Both the position numbers and the translations under genes were made by a program. The notes under the pieces are model-generated. The model did no database searches. It was not told the DNA's origin and worked only from the letters and a program-made list of their open reading frames with translations. Shown piece after piece: positions 46,297-55,430 of a stretch of 64,000 nt of DNA. The stretch's first letter is position 1; each line of letters opens with the position of its first letter. Origin of the DNA: Nocardia sp. NBC_00565 (GTDB taxonomy: Bacteria; Actinomycetota; Actinomycetes; Mycobacteriales; Mycobacteriaceae); NCBI RefSeq assembly GCF_036345915.1, contig NZ_CP107785.1, positions 1-64,000 of the forward strand, read 5' to 3'.

Positions 46297-46703
46297 GCCG
46301 ATGCCGACCCGACCGTAAATCCTCCGGAAAATCTACGGTCGGGCCACCGGAAATATTCCGGGGTGACCGTAAGATTTACGGCGAAAAGGGTCGAAGTCTG
46401 ACTTCAGCTGTTTTCGCGGTACCCCCCACGGGTAATTCAGATAGGGGGGAGGGGTATCCGCGAGGCTGTGACCATGCACTTCGCGACTCTTTCGCCCAGT
46501 CCCTCCTTCTCTCCCTCAGGAATGAGCGGATGCCTAGCACATCGGGCGCGCATAGCGCAAGCCCTGTAGGCAGGAATATCGGCAGAAAGCGGCCAAATCG
46601 GCAAGTCCGTAAAATTTCCGGCCCCATTTTGACCTCAGATTGACCGAAATATTTACGGTCGAACAAAGTCGCAGGTCACAGGGGTTGACAGGAATTTCTA
46701 CGG
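46234..46703. repeat. Cluster of 15-bp dyad sites CCGNAAATNTTNCGG
   Basis: Clear copies lie at 46254, 46313, 46324, 46347, 46367, 46607, 46644 and 46689 (first bases; 15 bases each), with a weaker one at 46234. Examples are CCGTAAATCTTCCGG, CCGGAAATATTCCGG and CCGTAAGATTTACGG. They fill the 459-base gap before the small terminase gene. The last overlaps a perfect TTGACA (46685-46690). They may bind a phage repressor or activator, or the small terminase as in cos/pac recognition. Confidence 0.8.
46418..46459. other. Candidate cos region
   Basis: GGTACCCCCC (46418-46427) faces GGGGGGAGGGGTATCC (46444-46459) as an imperfect inverted repeat around a short AT-richer centre. It lies between dyad clusters and about 300 bases before the small terminase gene, where actinophage cos sites are usual. 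No cleavage position can be read from the sequence. Confidence 0.35.
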
Positions 46704-46755
46704 TCCGCGATGGCGGCTGATCCAGCTTACCAGCAGGTCCGGAGCGGAGGTAGCC

Positions 46756-47142
46756 ATGCGCGTCTGCGATTACTGCGCCGGCCCGATCGAACCAGGCAAG
46801 CCGAGGACCACGAAATACTGCTCGCCCGAATGCCGAACCGCCAACGCCCAGCAACCTCGCCGTGAACCTACCGTCACTCACCTGCCGGGCGGCGATGAAC
46901 CCGTTACAGATCCGCTGGTAGAGGCGGTGCGCCAGGAGTTAACCGAGGCGGGGCGGCTGGACACCGTGCTCGGGCGCCAAGCCGTTGCTCTGGCAGAGCG
47001 CATGGGCGACGCGTCTGGTGCGGCAATGGCGGCGCTGTCGAAGGAACTGCGGACCGTGATGGGGACGGCGACGCAGGGCGTGACCTCGCAGGCTGATCCG
47101 GTCGACGAACTCAGGCTGCGTCGTGACCGCAAGTCTGGCTAA
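46756..47142 (+). CDS. terS: Terminase small subunit
   Basis: A 128-residue protein with GGAGGT before its ATG. It starts with a zinc knuckle (CDYCAGPIEPGKPRTTKYCS) and continues as the helical part typical of actinophage small terminases (LVEAVRQELTEAGRLDTVLG; AAMAALSKELRTVM; DELRLRR). It recognises phage DNA for packaging. It overlaps the large subunit by 20 bases. Confidence 0.8.
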   Translation: MRVCDYCAGPIEPGKPRTTKYCSPECRTANAQQPRREPTVTHLPGGDEPVTDPLVEAVRQELTEAGRLDTVLGRQAVALAERMGDASGAAMAALSKELRTVMGTATQGVTSQADPVDELRLRRDRKSG

Positions 47143-48628
47143 ACGGCTGCTCGACCCGGCGTACTTCACGCACCCGGAGTACGTGCAGACCTATGGCCCT
47201 GAAGTGGCTGATCTGTCAGCCCTGGCAGGGTTCGAGCCAGACCCTGAGCAGGAGATGGCGCTCGACGTTCTTTTCGCACTGGACGCCGACGGTTTGCCGT
47301 TGGTGTTCGAGTTCGCTGTTATCGCGCCCCGGCAGAACATGAAGTCCGGACTGCTGAAGATGGCGGCGCTGGGCTGGCTGTACATCACCGAGGAGCGGTT
47401 GGTGGTGTGGTCGGCGCACGAGATGCAGACCACCAAGGAAGCCTTCCTCGACCTGACGACGTTGATCGAGGACTGTGCACCGCTGCGGAAACGGTTGGCG
47501 CCGGGGCCGTCGAACGGCATCTACCGCGGCAACGGTGACGAGAGCATCGAACTGGCGACCAAGCAGCGGATGCTGTTCCGGGCGCGCACCCACCGCGGCG
47601 GGCGCGGCCTGACCGGCGACAAACTGATTCTGGACGAAGCGTTCGCTCTGCAGGCGGTGCATACGGGGGCTGTGTTGCCGACGTTGGCGGCCCGGCCCCG
47701 TTCTCAGGTCGCCTACGGATCCTCGGCCGGCACAGCGGGCGCGGCGATTCTGAGAGGAATCAGAGACCGCGGTCGCGCAGGCGGCGATCCATCGTTGGGG
47801 TACATGGAGTACTGCGCACCGCCTGGCGGATGCGCGAGCGACGCATGTACCCACATGCTGGGCATTGAGGGGTGCGCCCTCGACGACCGGGAGAACTGGC
47901 GAGTCGCGAACTCTGCGCTCGGCCGCCGGATCACGATCGCGAAGATCGCTGCGTTTCGTCGGGCCGAACCGCCGATCGAGTTCGCTCGCGAGCATATGGG
48001 CTGGTGGGAAGAACCTTCGGCAGCTGAGCTGCCGCTGATCTCCGAGGACACCTGGCGCGACCTGCGTGACCGTGAGTCGAAGCCCAACGATCCGGTGGCG
48101 TTCGGGCTGTACCTGTCCCAAGACCGATCGGTCGCTGCGATCGCGGTAGCTGGCCGTCGGGCGGACTTCAAGATCCACATTGAGATCGTCCCAGCTCAGA
48201 GCGGTAACGATGCCGATTCGTTACCTGGTACGGCGTGGATAGCACCCCGGCTGGCGGAGTTGAAGGAGAAGTTCAACCCGTGCGCGGTGGTGATCGACTC
48301 GTTCTCCGCCGCGGCATCCCTCATCCCTGCGATCACTGAAGCCGGGGTGGAGGTGACCACCACCGGAGCATCCGATATGGCGCGGGCGTGCGGCCAGTTC
48401 TACGACGCGATCGTCGAGGACGAACTCCGCCACCTCGGCGCCCGCCCGCTGCAGGCTGCGGTGTGCTCAGCGAAGAAACGAAACCTGCGGGACGCGTGGG
48501 CATGGGACCGCACCAGTCCCAACACCGACATCACACAGCTTGTGGCGGCCACCTTGGCGGTGCACGGGCTGATCGCGCACGGACCTGTCGAGAAGACCGA
48601 GACCGAGGTTTGGGGGTTCTGGGAGTGA
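47123..48628 (+). CDS. terL: Terminase large subunit
   Basis: A 501-residue packaging motor. The ATPase has a variant Walker A (APRQNMKS, near residue 68) and Walker B LILDEAF (near 171). The C-terminal nuclease half follows, with acidic residues in FGLYLSQDRS and VVIDSFSAA. Starts at GTG 47123. Length is normal. Confidence 0.95.
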   Translation: MTASLAKRLLDPAYFTHPEYVQTYGPEVADLSALAGFEPDPEQEMALDVLFALDADGLPLVFEFAVIAPRQNMKSGLLKMAALGWLYITEERLVVWSAHEMQTTKEAFLDLTTLIEDCAPLRKRLAPGPSNGIYRGNGDESIELATKQRMLFRARTHRGGRGLTGDKLILDEAFALQAVHTGAVLPTLAARPRSQVAYGSSAGTAGAAILRGIRDRGRAGGDPSLGYMEYCAPPGGCASDACTHMLGIEGCALDDRENWRVANSALGRRITIAKIAAFRRAEPPIEFAREHMGWWEEPSAAELPLISEDTWRDLRDRESKPNDPVAFGLYLSQDRSVAAIAVAGRRADFKIHIEIVPAQSGNDADSLPGTAWIAPRLAELKEKFNPCAVVIDSFSAAASLIPAITEAGVEVTTTGASDMARACGQFYDAIVEDELRHLGARPLQAAVCSAKKRNLRDAWAWDRTSPNTDITQLVAATLAVHGLIAHGPVEKTETEVWGFWE

Positions 48629-48798
48629 CGCAGTTGACCCTGATCCTGCTGGTAATGGCGGTGCTGGGCGCGGCGGCTGTTGTCGCTGGCGTCGGGATGC
48701 TGGTCGGGGCACCGTGGGCGCTGATAACTGGAGGCGTGCTGGCGATCGTGGCTGCTGTGGTGCTGCTCGATCCTGCTGATATGCGCGGTCGGCGCTGA
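48625..48798 (+). CDS. Two-pass membrane peptide between terminase and portal
   Basis: A 57-residue ORF from GTG, almost all hydrophobic (LTLILLVMAVLGAAAVVAGV; ALITGGVLAIVAAVVLL), coupled at both ends. A membrane protein at this place in the head operon is unusual; function unknown. Confidence 0.6.
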   Translation: MTQLTLILLVMAVLGAAAVVAGVGMLVGAPWALITGGVLAIVAAVVLLDPADMRGRR

Positions 48799-50189
48799 TG
48801 GCGTCACTGCTGGAGCGTTTCAAGGGCGGCGAACGCAGCGTCCCTATCGTCACGACGATCGACGACTACGCCGCGATGCTGAACCAGTTCCAGTTCGGCG
48901 GATACAGCTACCAGACGGGGCTGCAGCAAACCCTGGCAGGGACGGACACAGAGCGGCCGTCGAACAACTTTGTTGGCCTCGCCTCTGGCGCGTACGCAGC
49001 GAACGGCGTGGTGTTCGCGTGCATGCTGGTCCGCCAGTTGGTGTTCAGTTCGCCGCGGTTCCGGTGGCAGCAACTGAGGGACGGCAAGCCCAGCGACACA
49101 TTCGGCACCGCAGATCTCGGCCTCCTCGAACGGCCGTGGCCAGGTGGTACGACCCAAGATTTGCTGGGCCGGATGATCCAGGACGCCGACCTGGCCGGTA
49201 ACAGCTATTGGGTGCGCCAGGGTAGCGAGCTGGTGCGGCTGCGGCCGGACTGGGTGGAGATCGTCGGCCAAAAGCGGTACATGAACACCGACCGCGCTGG
49301 CCGCAATCGCGGCAACGGTCAGGTGGGCTGGATCAAGAAGGGCTATTTGTATACGGAGGGTGGTCGGGCATCCCAGAGTGAGGGCGTCGCGTTCACGGTG
49401 GACGAGGTGGCGCACTTCGCGCCCATCCCCGACCCGCTGGCCGTGTTCTCGGGGATGTCGTGGCTGACGCCGATCCTGCGTGAAATCCAAGCCGACCACG
49501 CGATGACCCGCCATCAGCGGAAGTTCTTCGACCATGGCGCCACCCCGAACCTTGTCGTCAAGCATGACGTGGCCGCGAATGAGGAGAAGGTCAAGCGGTT
49601 CGCCGAGATGATGGCGGAGAAGCACGGTGGCGTCGAGAACGCGTACCGCACCTTGCACCTGTATCCGGGCGCGGATGTGACACCGGTCGGCGCGAACCTC
49701 AAAGAAATCGACTTCAAATCTGTGCGCGGCGGTGGGGAGACGCGCATCGCCGCAGCGGCGGGTGTGCCGCCGATCATCGTCGGTCTATCAGAAGGCCTCG
49801 CCTCCGCGACCTACTCGAACTATGGGCAGGCGCGGCGCAGGCTCGCGGACGGAACCGCCCATCCCCTATGGCAGAACATGGCCGGCTCGATGGAGCAGGT
49901 CGTCCCACCGCCTAGCGGCAGTGTGCGCCTTTGGTATGACGCGAACGATGTTCCGTTCCTCCGGGAAGACGAAGCCGACGCCGCAACGATCGCGGAAACC
50001 AAATCCCGGACCATCGAGGCCTATATCCGGTCCGGGTACACCCCCGACTCGGTTGTCGCCGCGGTGAACGCGAACGACCTTCGTCTGCTTGTCCATTCCG
50101 GACTCATGTCCGTCCAGCTGCAGAAGCCGGGCGCCGACCCAACACAGGGAGTAACAGATGGCAACGGAACTGACGTCTCCGGCGCGTGA
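48798..50189 (+). CDS. Portal protein (HK97 family)
   Basis: A 463-residue portal. Typical segments are ANGVVFACMLVRQLVFSSPR, DADLAGNSYWVRQGSELVRL and GVPPIIVGLSEGLASATYSN. Twelve copies form the DNA-entry ring of the head. It overlaps the protease gene by 32 bases. Confidence 0.92.
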   Translation: MASLLERFKGGERSVPIVTTIDDYAAMLNQFQFGGYSYQTGLQQTLAGTDTERPSNNFVGLASGAYAANGVVFACMLVRQLVFSSPRFRWQQLRDGKPSDTFGTADLGLLERPWPGGTTQDLLGRMIQDADLAGNSYWVRQGSELVRLRPDWVEIVGQKRYMNTDRAGRNRGNGQVGWIKKGYLYTEGGRASQSEGVAFTVDEVAHFAPIPDPLAVFSGMSWLTPILREIQADHAMTRHQRKFFDHGATPNLVVKHDVAANEEKVKRFAEMMAEKHGGVENAYRTLHLYPGADVTPVGANLKEIDFKSVRGGGETRIAAAAGVPPIIVGLSEGLASATYSNYGQARRRLADGTAHPLWQNMAGSMEQVVPPPSGSVRLWYDANDVPFLREDEADAATIAETKSRTIEAYIRSGYTPDSVVAAVNANDLRLLVHSGLMSVQLQKPGADPTQGVTDGNGTDVSGA

Positions 50190-51090
50190 GGACCTGTGTC
50201 GGTCGGTCCCGTTCACGCTGACCCGTGACGGCGATCCTGCGGGCGACGGGCTGACCTTCGAAGGCTACGGCGCAGTGTTCAACGCACCCACCAGGATTGA
50301 TTCCTGGGAGGGGACCTTCGACGAGCAGATCGCCCCGGGGGCGTTCAAGAAGAGCATCCGGGAGAACACCCCGAAGTTCCAGTTCGACCACGGCCACCAC
50401 CCGCTCATCGGGAGCATCCCAATCGGGCGGATCACCGACATCCATGAGGACACCAGCGGCCTGTACGTCGAAGCGCGGCTGTCGGACAACTGGCTGGTCG
50501 AACCCATTCGCGACGCCATCGCCGAAGGCTCCGTCGACGGCATGAGTTTCCGCTTCTCCGTGGTTCGGGAGGAGTGGCGCGACCAGGCCGGCAAGGTCGT
50601 CAAACCAGAAGACGTCATCGACATCCTCTGGCAGGACGCCGAAGGCCGCGGCCCGCTGATGCGCACCCTGAAAGAACTGAAGGTCGCCGAAGTGGGCCCC
50701 GTCGTGTGGCCCGCCTACGAGCAGACCTCCGCAAGCGTTCGTTCCACGGTGATCGACCTGGGACGGCTGAATGACCCCGAGCAGCGCAAGTTGCTCGCTC
50801 GTGCTGTGTTCATGGTGGACGCAGCCGACAACTCCGATTCGTCGGAGCGGTCCGATGAAGAGCCGCAAGACACCACCTCAAGGGTGGCCGTTGAGCACTC
50901 GGACGAGGACGCCGACCCGCCGCAACCCACCGAAAAGGCCGGGGAGCACGAGACGGACTCAACCGAACCCGCACCCACCGACGACGTTGACGCCGCCCGC
51001 GCTGCTGCTTTCGAGCACCAGTTCGAGGTCGCTCTCAACGAAGTCACATATGCGCGGGCATCAACCCCACCCCTAAGGAAACCGCAATGA
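50158..51090 (+). CDS. Prohead protease (HK97 family)
   Basis: A 310-residue protein. The first 200 residues match the S78/U35 prohead proteases: LTFEGYGAVFN, FDEQIAPGAFKKSI, FQFDHGHHPLIGSI with the catalytic His, and VDGMSFRFSV with the Ser. The acidic C-terminal extension (residues 215-300) may act as a scaffold fused to the protease. Confidence 0.9.
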   Translation: MATELTSPAREDLCRSVPFTLTRDGDPAGDGLTFEGYGAVFNAPTRIDSWEGTFDEQIAPGAFKKSIRENTPKFQFDHGHHPLIGSIPIGRITDIHEDTSGLYVEARLSDNWLVEPIRDAIAEGSVDGMSFRFSVVREEWRDQAGKVVKPEDVIDILWQDAEGRGPLMRTLKELKVAEVGPVVWPAYEQTSASVRSTVIDLGRLNDPEQRKLLARAVFMVDAADNSDSSERSDEEPQDTTSRVAVEHSDEDADPPQPTEKAGEHETDSTEPAPTDDVDAARAAAFEHQFEVALNEVTYARASTPPLRKPQ

Positions 51091-52544
51091 GTACTGCACT
51101 CACCCATCAGCAGGCGGTGAACCGCGAGAAGGACATCCAGGACGAACTGGAGCGTCTGAAGACGAAGGAGAACAAGACCTCCGACGATCTCGCCAAGGTC
51201 GCTCCGCTCGTCGACGAATTCCGGACCGTGCATCAGCACCGCCTGGACCTCGAGCACGACGCGGCTCTCGCCGAGATCCGTACCGCCACCGGTGCGCCCA
51301 CTCCCGCGGCGTCGGAGTACATCGAGCAGGCCCCGCAGTTCGACAAGGTTGACCAGGTCCGCAACGGCGCACCATCGCTCGGCGGCAAGTACCGCAATCC
51401 GTGGGACACCACCGAGATGCGGTACGGCCGCGATGGCACCAGTGGTGAACTCCGTTCGCGCGCACTGGATGCGATCGAGCGGATGCCGCACGCCAGCGAC
51501 AAGGTGCGTGAAGTGTCGGCGCGCCTGGTCGAAGGTGAGGATGTCAAGTCCACGCGGATGTCGGAGTTCGTTCTCGGCACGACCAGCCCGGAGTACTCGA
51601 GCGCGTTCACGAAGATCATCCGAGCGAAGGGGCAGCAACTGGCCCTGAGCTCCGGCGAGCAGCAGGCGCTCTCGCGTGCCATGTCGCTCACCGACACCGA
51701 CGGCGGCTTCCTTGTCCCGTTCCAGTTGGACCCGGCGGTCATCATCACCGCGAATGGTTCGTTCAACCAGGTGCGTCAGATCTCCCGGGTTGTACAGACT
51801 GCGGGCGATGTGTGGCACGGCATCACCTCGGCTGGCGTGACCGGTTCGTGGGATGGGGAAGGCGTCGAGGTTTCCGACGATTCGCCGACCCTGGCTCAGC
51901 CCGCCATCCCCGTCTACAAGGGCGATGTGTTCGTGGCTCAGTCCTTCGAGGTCAGCGCTGACGCGTCGAGTCTGGCGAACGAGATCGCGAACATGATCGC
52001 GTTCGAGAAGGACCGTATGGAGTCGGTGGCATTCGTCACCGGTTCGGGCTCCGGTCAGCCGACCGGCATCATTACCGCCCTTACTGGCGGCTCCAGCGTC
52101 GTCGCATCGGCCACCACCGACACCTTCGCCGTGGCCGATGTGTACGCCGCCGATGGCGCCCTCCCCGCCCGGTATGCGGCGAACGGTTCCTGGTTGGCGC
52201 ACCGGATCATCTACAACACGATGCGCCGGTTCGACACCAACGGCGGTTCGGCCCTGTGGGGTCAGCTCGCCGAGGGCCGCAAGACCGAACTGTTGGGTCG
52301 CCCGGACTTCGTCGCCGAGGCGATGGATTCCAGCATCACCGCTCTGGCCGACAACCTGGTCCTGCTGTTCGGCGACTTCTCCAACTACGTCATTGCCGAT
52401 CGTTTGGGCACCACTCTTAGTTACATACCCCACTTGTTTGGGGCATCGGGACGTCCGACCGGACAGAGTGGCTGGTATGCGCACTTCCGTGTCGGCGCGG
52501 ACTCCGTTAACGACGCAGCTTTCCGGCTGCTGAACGTTACGTAG
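51087..52544 (+). CDS. Major capsid protein (HK97 fold)
   Basis: A 485-residue protein with a coiled-coil delta-type domain at about residues 8-75 (REKDIQDELERLKTKENKTS) and an HK97 shell domain from about 190 (TDTDGGFLVPFQLDPAVIIT, GSGSGQPTGIITALTG, ADNLVLLFGDFSNYVIADRL). The delta domain probably acts as an internal scaffold removed by the protease encoded upstream. Confidence 0.93.
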   Translation: MSTALTHQQAVNREKDIQDELERLKTKENKTSDDLAKVAPLVDEFRTVHQHRLDLEHDAALAEIRTATGAPTPAASEYIEQAPQFDKVDQVRNGAPSLGGKYRNPWDTTEMRYGRDGTSGELRSRALDAIERMPHASDKVREVSARLVEGEDVKSTRMSEFVLGTTSPEYSSAFTKIIRAKGQQLALSSGEQQALSRAMSLTDTDGGFLVPFQLDPAVIITANGSFNQVRQISRVVQTAGDVWHGITSAGVTGSWDGEGVEVSDDSPTLAQPAIPVYKGDVFVAQSFEVSADASSLANEIANMIAFEKDRMESVAFVTGSGSGQPTGIITALTGGSSVVASATTDTFAVADVYAADGALPARYAANGSWLAHRIIYNTMRRFDTNGGSALWGQLAEGRKTELLGRPDFVAEAMDSSITALADNLVLLFGDFSNYVIADRLGTTLSYIPHLFGASGRPTGQSGWYAHFRVGADSVNDAAFRLLNVT

Positions 52545-52561
52545 TCGCCCCCTACTGCGTA

Positions 52562-53068
52562 GTGGAGTTCGATCCCGAGCGGCTTCGCGCTGCTCTGGCT
52601 TCAGTGCCCGTGGATGCTTGGTCGCTGGCCAGTACCTACGCCGAAACCCGTGTACACCACGGCTACCGGCGGGTGGTGCTGGTCAGCGCCGGGCAACCCC
52701 AGCCCCACGCAGAACAATTCGACTGCGTCTTCGAAGCGCTGGCCCCGGTCCGCGAGGCGTGGCTGTCCTGGATCGAGCCCGGCGGATTCATCGCCCCGCA
52801 TCGCGACGCCGGGCCGTGGCGGGAACGGTGGCAGGTCCCCATCAGTGCGACTGGGGATTGGTGCGGTGCGGACACATTCACCCCGGTCGATGGGCAGGCG
52901 TTCCCGGTCGAGCATTGGGCGCCGCACGCCGTCATCAACCGCACCGACCGCCCGCGTATTCACCTCGTCATCGACCGGGACGTATGGCTCGACAGGCCGC
53001 CGGAACCGTTCGCGGTCTACCCGATTCCTGACGAGATGTCCGACCTGGTTCGAAGGAGTATCCAATGA
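52562..53068 (+). CDS. 2-oxoglutarate/Fe(II) oxygenase (Asp/Asn beta-hydroxylase-like)
   Basis: A 168-residue protein in the head operon. It shows the iron motif His80-x-Asp82 in GFIAPHRDAG, His122 in HWAPHAVINR and the oxoglutarate-binding Arg132 in RPRIHLVID. Aspartyl/asparaginyl hydroxylases modify protein side chains. Its place right after the capsid gene suggests a structural protein as substrate, an inference. GTG start. Confidence 0.75.
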   Translation: MEFDPERLRAALASVPVDAWSLASTYAETRVHHGYRRVVLVSAGQPQPHAEQFDCVFEALAPVREAWLSWIEPGGFIAPHRDAGPWRERWQVPISATGDWCGADTFTPVDGQAFPVEHWAPHAVINRTDRPRIHLVIDRDVWLDRPPEPFAVYPIPDEMSDLVRRSIQ

Positions 53069-53373
53069 AGTACCGCTGCAACAACGGATTCATCTACTAC
53101 ACCGCCGCGGGCGAGAAGACGATCACCGGCGGCATGGAGGTGGACGGCGACGACCCAATCCTCCAGTCCCATCGTGCCCACTTCGTCGCCATGGCGGGTT
53201 CCGATCCGGAGCCTCCGGTCGCGGTCCGCACCGAAGTTGCGACCGCAGCCCCGGACGAGATGCGCGCCCTGCCCACTCCTAAGCGTGGCCCCAGTCGCGG
53301 CAGGAAAGCCTCACCTGCCGATGGGCCTGCCGAACCCGACCCGGCCGTCGAACCGGCCGCCAAGGAGAGCTGA
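53065..53373 (+). CDS. Small head-region protein
   Basis: A 102-residue protein with an ordered start (MKYRCNNGFIYYTAAGEKTI) and a Pro/Ala/Arg-rich, probably flexible tail. It overlaps the oxygenase gene by ATGA, so the two are translated together; it could be a partner or decoration protein. Confidence 0.65.
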   Translation: MKYRCNNGFIYYTAAGEKTITGGMEVDGDDPILQSHRAHFVAMAGSDPEPPVAVRTEVATAAPDEMRALPTPKRGPSRGRKASPADGPAEPDPAVEPAAKES

Positions 53374-53374
53374 C

Positions 53375-53791
53375 ATGCGCGAAACCCTCTACGTCAAGAC
53401 CCTCGTTCGGGTCGCCCTGCCAGCGACCGTCCTCGATGACGACGAAGCCACCAACGGCACCACCGTCGACCTCGGAGTTTTCGGAAACGATTTCCGCACC
53501 GTGATGTTCGTGGTGCAGACCGGGACCGTCACCGACGGAACCCATGCCTTCACTCTGGAGGAATCCGTCAACGGCACCGACTGGACTGCGGTACCGGCCG
53601 CGCGGGTTCAAGGTGTACTGCCGACCGTGGCTGCGGCGCACGACGACGCCGTGTTCTCGTTCGGGTACATCCCGTCGACCCAACAGTATGTGCGCTGCGT
53701 TGTCACCTCGGCGTCGACAACCACGGGCGGCGTCATCGGCGCAGTCGCTGTGTGTAGCGAGGGCAGCAACTCGCCTGTCGCGCGGTCGTAA
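53375..53791 (+). CDS. Putative capsid decoration or head fibre protein
   Basis: A 138-residue, strand-rich protein (TVMFVVQTGTVTDGTHAFTL, VNGTDW, QQYVRCVVTSASTTTGGVIG). The pattern resembles the small beta proteins found between capsid and connector genes. Function inferred from place. Confidence 0.6.
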   Translation: MRETLYVKTLVRVALPATVLDDDEATNGTTVDLGVFGNDFRTVMFVVQTGTVTDGTHAFTLEESVNGTDWTAVPAARVQGVLPTVAAAHDDAVFSFGYIPSTQQYVRCVVTSASTTTGGVIGAVAVCSEGSNSPVARS

Positions 53792-54339
53792 TGGCGGCAT
53801 TCGCGTCGACCACCGAACTGCAGAACTGGCTGCAGTTGTCTTCGATCGATACGAACGCTGCCACGCTCGCCGTGAACGTCGCCTCGAGCGCTATCCGGTC
53901 GTTCTGCGGTTGGGAGATCACTGAGCTCACCGTCGCCGCTGAGGTGATGGACGGGACCGGCGGGCGGTCGCTATGGCTGCCGACCCTGCGTCTCACCGCG
54001 GTCGCATCGGTAGTGGAGAACGGCAACACCCTCACTGTCGTCACCGATTACGACTGGACCAAGTACGGGCGGTTGATCCGTGCTGGATGCTGGCCGCGGA
54101 CCGCCCGCTCTGTCACGATCACCTACACCCACGGGTATGCGACGGTTCCGGATGTGGTGAAAGGCATGTGCCTGATGCTGGCGTCACGGCTGTACAACAA
54201 CCCGGAAGCCCTCAAATCTCAGTCGGAGACCTGGGGTCCGTTCGCCGAGTCGGCGTCCTTCGCTGACGGATCGGGTCCTGGCCTGTCGGTGCAGGAGATG
54301 GAGATTCTTGGTCCGTTCAAGTTGGAGCACGTCGGATGA
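53791..54339 (+). CDS. Head-tail connector (gp6-like)
   Basis: A 182-residue protein with ASTTELQNWLQLSSIDTNAA, IRSFCGWEIT, LPTLRLTAVASVVENG and VTITYTHGYATVPDVVKGMC. This is the usual sequence layout of HK97 gp6-type adaptors below the portal. Confidence 0.85.
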   Translation: MAAFASTTELQNWLQLSSIDTNAATLAVNVASSAIRSFCGWEITELTVAAEVMDGTGGRSLWLPTLRLTAVASVVENGNTLTVVTDYDWTKYGRLIRAGCWPRTARSVTITYTHGYATVPDVVKGMCLMLASRLYNNPEALKSQSETWGPFAESASFADGSGPGLSVQEMEILGPFKLEHVG

Positions 54340-54680
54340 GATCGAGGTTCCGGCTGCGCTGGACCGCCGGGCACAAAGTGTATAGCGAGACCGGCGGCCA
54401 GGATGCGCACGGTAATGACATCCCGACATGGGCTTCGGCCGTGAACATTCCTGCGATCTGGTGGTCACCGTCCTCGACGGAACCCGTTGTCGCCGGTCAT
54501 GACCGGGTGCAGGTCGACGTGGTGATGGTGGTCGATTCGACGCTCCTGGTTTCACCACACGACCGGATGGTTGTCGCCGGCCAGGAGTACGAGGTGATCG
54601 GGTTCCCCGAGGACTACGACCGCGGCCCCGGACGGCCCGCGGGCCGCAAACCGGTGAACCTGGTTCGAGTGGACGGATAG
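54336..54680 (+). CDS. Head closure protein
   Basis: A 114-residue beta-rich protein (HKVYSETGGQDAHGNDIPTW; HDRMVVAGQEYEVIGFPEDY). Size, strand pattern and position match head-tail stopper proteins. Confidence 0.7.
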   Translation: MRSRFRLRWTAGHKVYSETGGQDAHGNDIPTWASAVNIPAIWWSPSSTEPVVAGHDRVQVDVVMVVDSTLLVSPHDRMVVAGQEYEVIGFPEDYDRGPGRPAGRKPVNLVRVDG

Positions 54681-54686
54681 AAGCGC

Positions 54687-54962
54687 ATGGCCACCAGCAA
54701 CGTTCGGATCGACTGGAACCTCGACGGATTCAAAGAGCTGCGCCGCGACGCGGGCGTCGTCGCTGATCTGGAACGCCGCGGCCAAGCCGTCCTGGACGCT
54801 TGCGGCGGCGAAGCTGAAGGCTACGGGATGGTGAGTCACCAGGGTGCTGCCCGGCCGGAAGGTCGCTGGCAGATCGAGGTCGGCACCGTCACCCCTGAAG
54901 CGATGGTCGAGAATGCCCGCGAAAACACCCTGATCCGCAATTTCGGGGCTGCAGGTGGGTGA
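54687..54962 (+). CDS. Tail-completion/neck protein (HK97 gp10-like)
   Basis: A 91-residue protein (VRIDWNLDGFKELRRDAGVV, then a helix LERRGQAVLDACGGEAEGYG). Layout matches HK97 gp10-type neck proteins. It overlaps the next gene by eight bases. Confidence 0.7.
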   Translation: MATSNVRIDWNLDGFKELRRDAGVVADLERRGQAVLDACGGEAEGYGMVSHQGAARPEGRWQIEVGTVTPEAMVENARENTLIRNFGAAGG

Positions 54963-55356
54963 GGTCGTCGCGCCCCCGGACGCCGAAACCATGTATGTGG
55001 CGTACCTCAAAGCCGCGTTCGTGTCCCGCAGCGAGACCGCGCGCGTCGGCACGAGGGTGCCGACGAACCGCCCGGATCGGATGGCCCGAGTCTCGCTGGT
55101 CAACATGGTCGAGCAGACCGACATCCACTTCTATGTACGGCTGCTGGTCGAATGCTGGGACCTCACTGAGACCGCTGCCTACGGGCTGGCACGCCTCGCG
55201 TACGCCCTCACTCGCGCAATGGAAGGCGGAACCAGCGGCGGCGTGTACGTCGCCGAGGTCGTCACCGTCGGCGGCCCTGTGCACCTCGACGACCCCGACG
55301 TTGGCCCCCGCTACCAGTTCACCTGCGACCTGCTGGTTCGCGGCAGCGTCATCTGA
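54955..55356 (+). CDS. Tail terminator protein
   Basis: A 133-residue protein (YVAYLKAAFV, VSLVNMVEQTDIHFYVRLLV, LARLAYALTRAM, RYQFTCDLLVRG). Order and strand pattern fit the tail terminator that caps the tail tube. GTG start. Confidence 0.75.
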   Translation: MGEVVAPPDAETMYVAYLKAAFVSRSETARVGTRVPTNRPDRMARVSLVNMVEQTDIHFYVRLLVECWDLTETAAYGLARLAYALTRAMEGGTSGGVYVAEVVTVGGPVHLDDPDVGPRYQFTCDLLVRGSVI

Positions 55357-55430
55357 CTTCCCCCGGCAACGGAGGAGAACAAGAAGAAATCCCCATCAGG
55401 GCCTGCGAATCCTGAAGGGACACAATACAC

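Noticed and set aside
46376..46666. A minus-strand frame in the terminase-proximal gap
   Set aside because: It is built over the dyad repeats and the candidate cos region and has no start signal.
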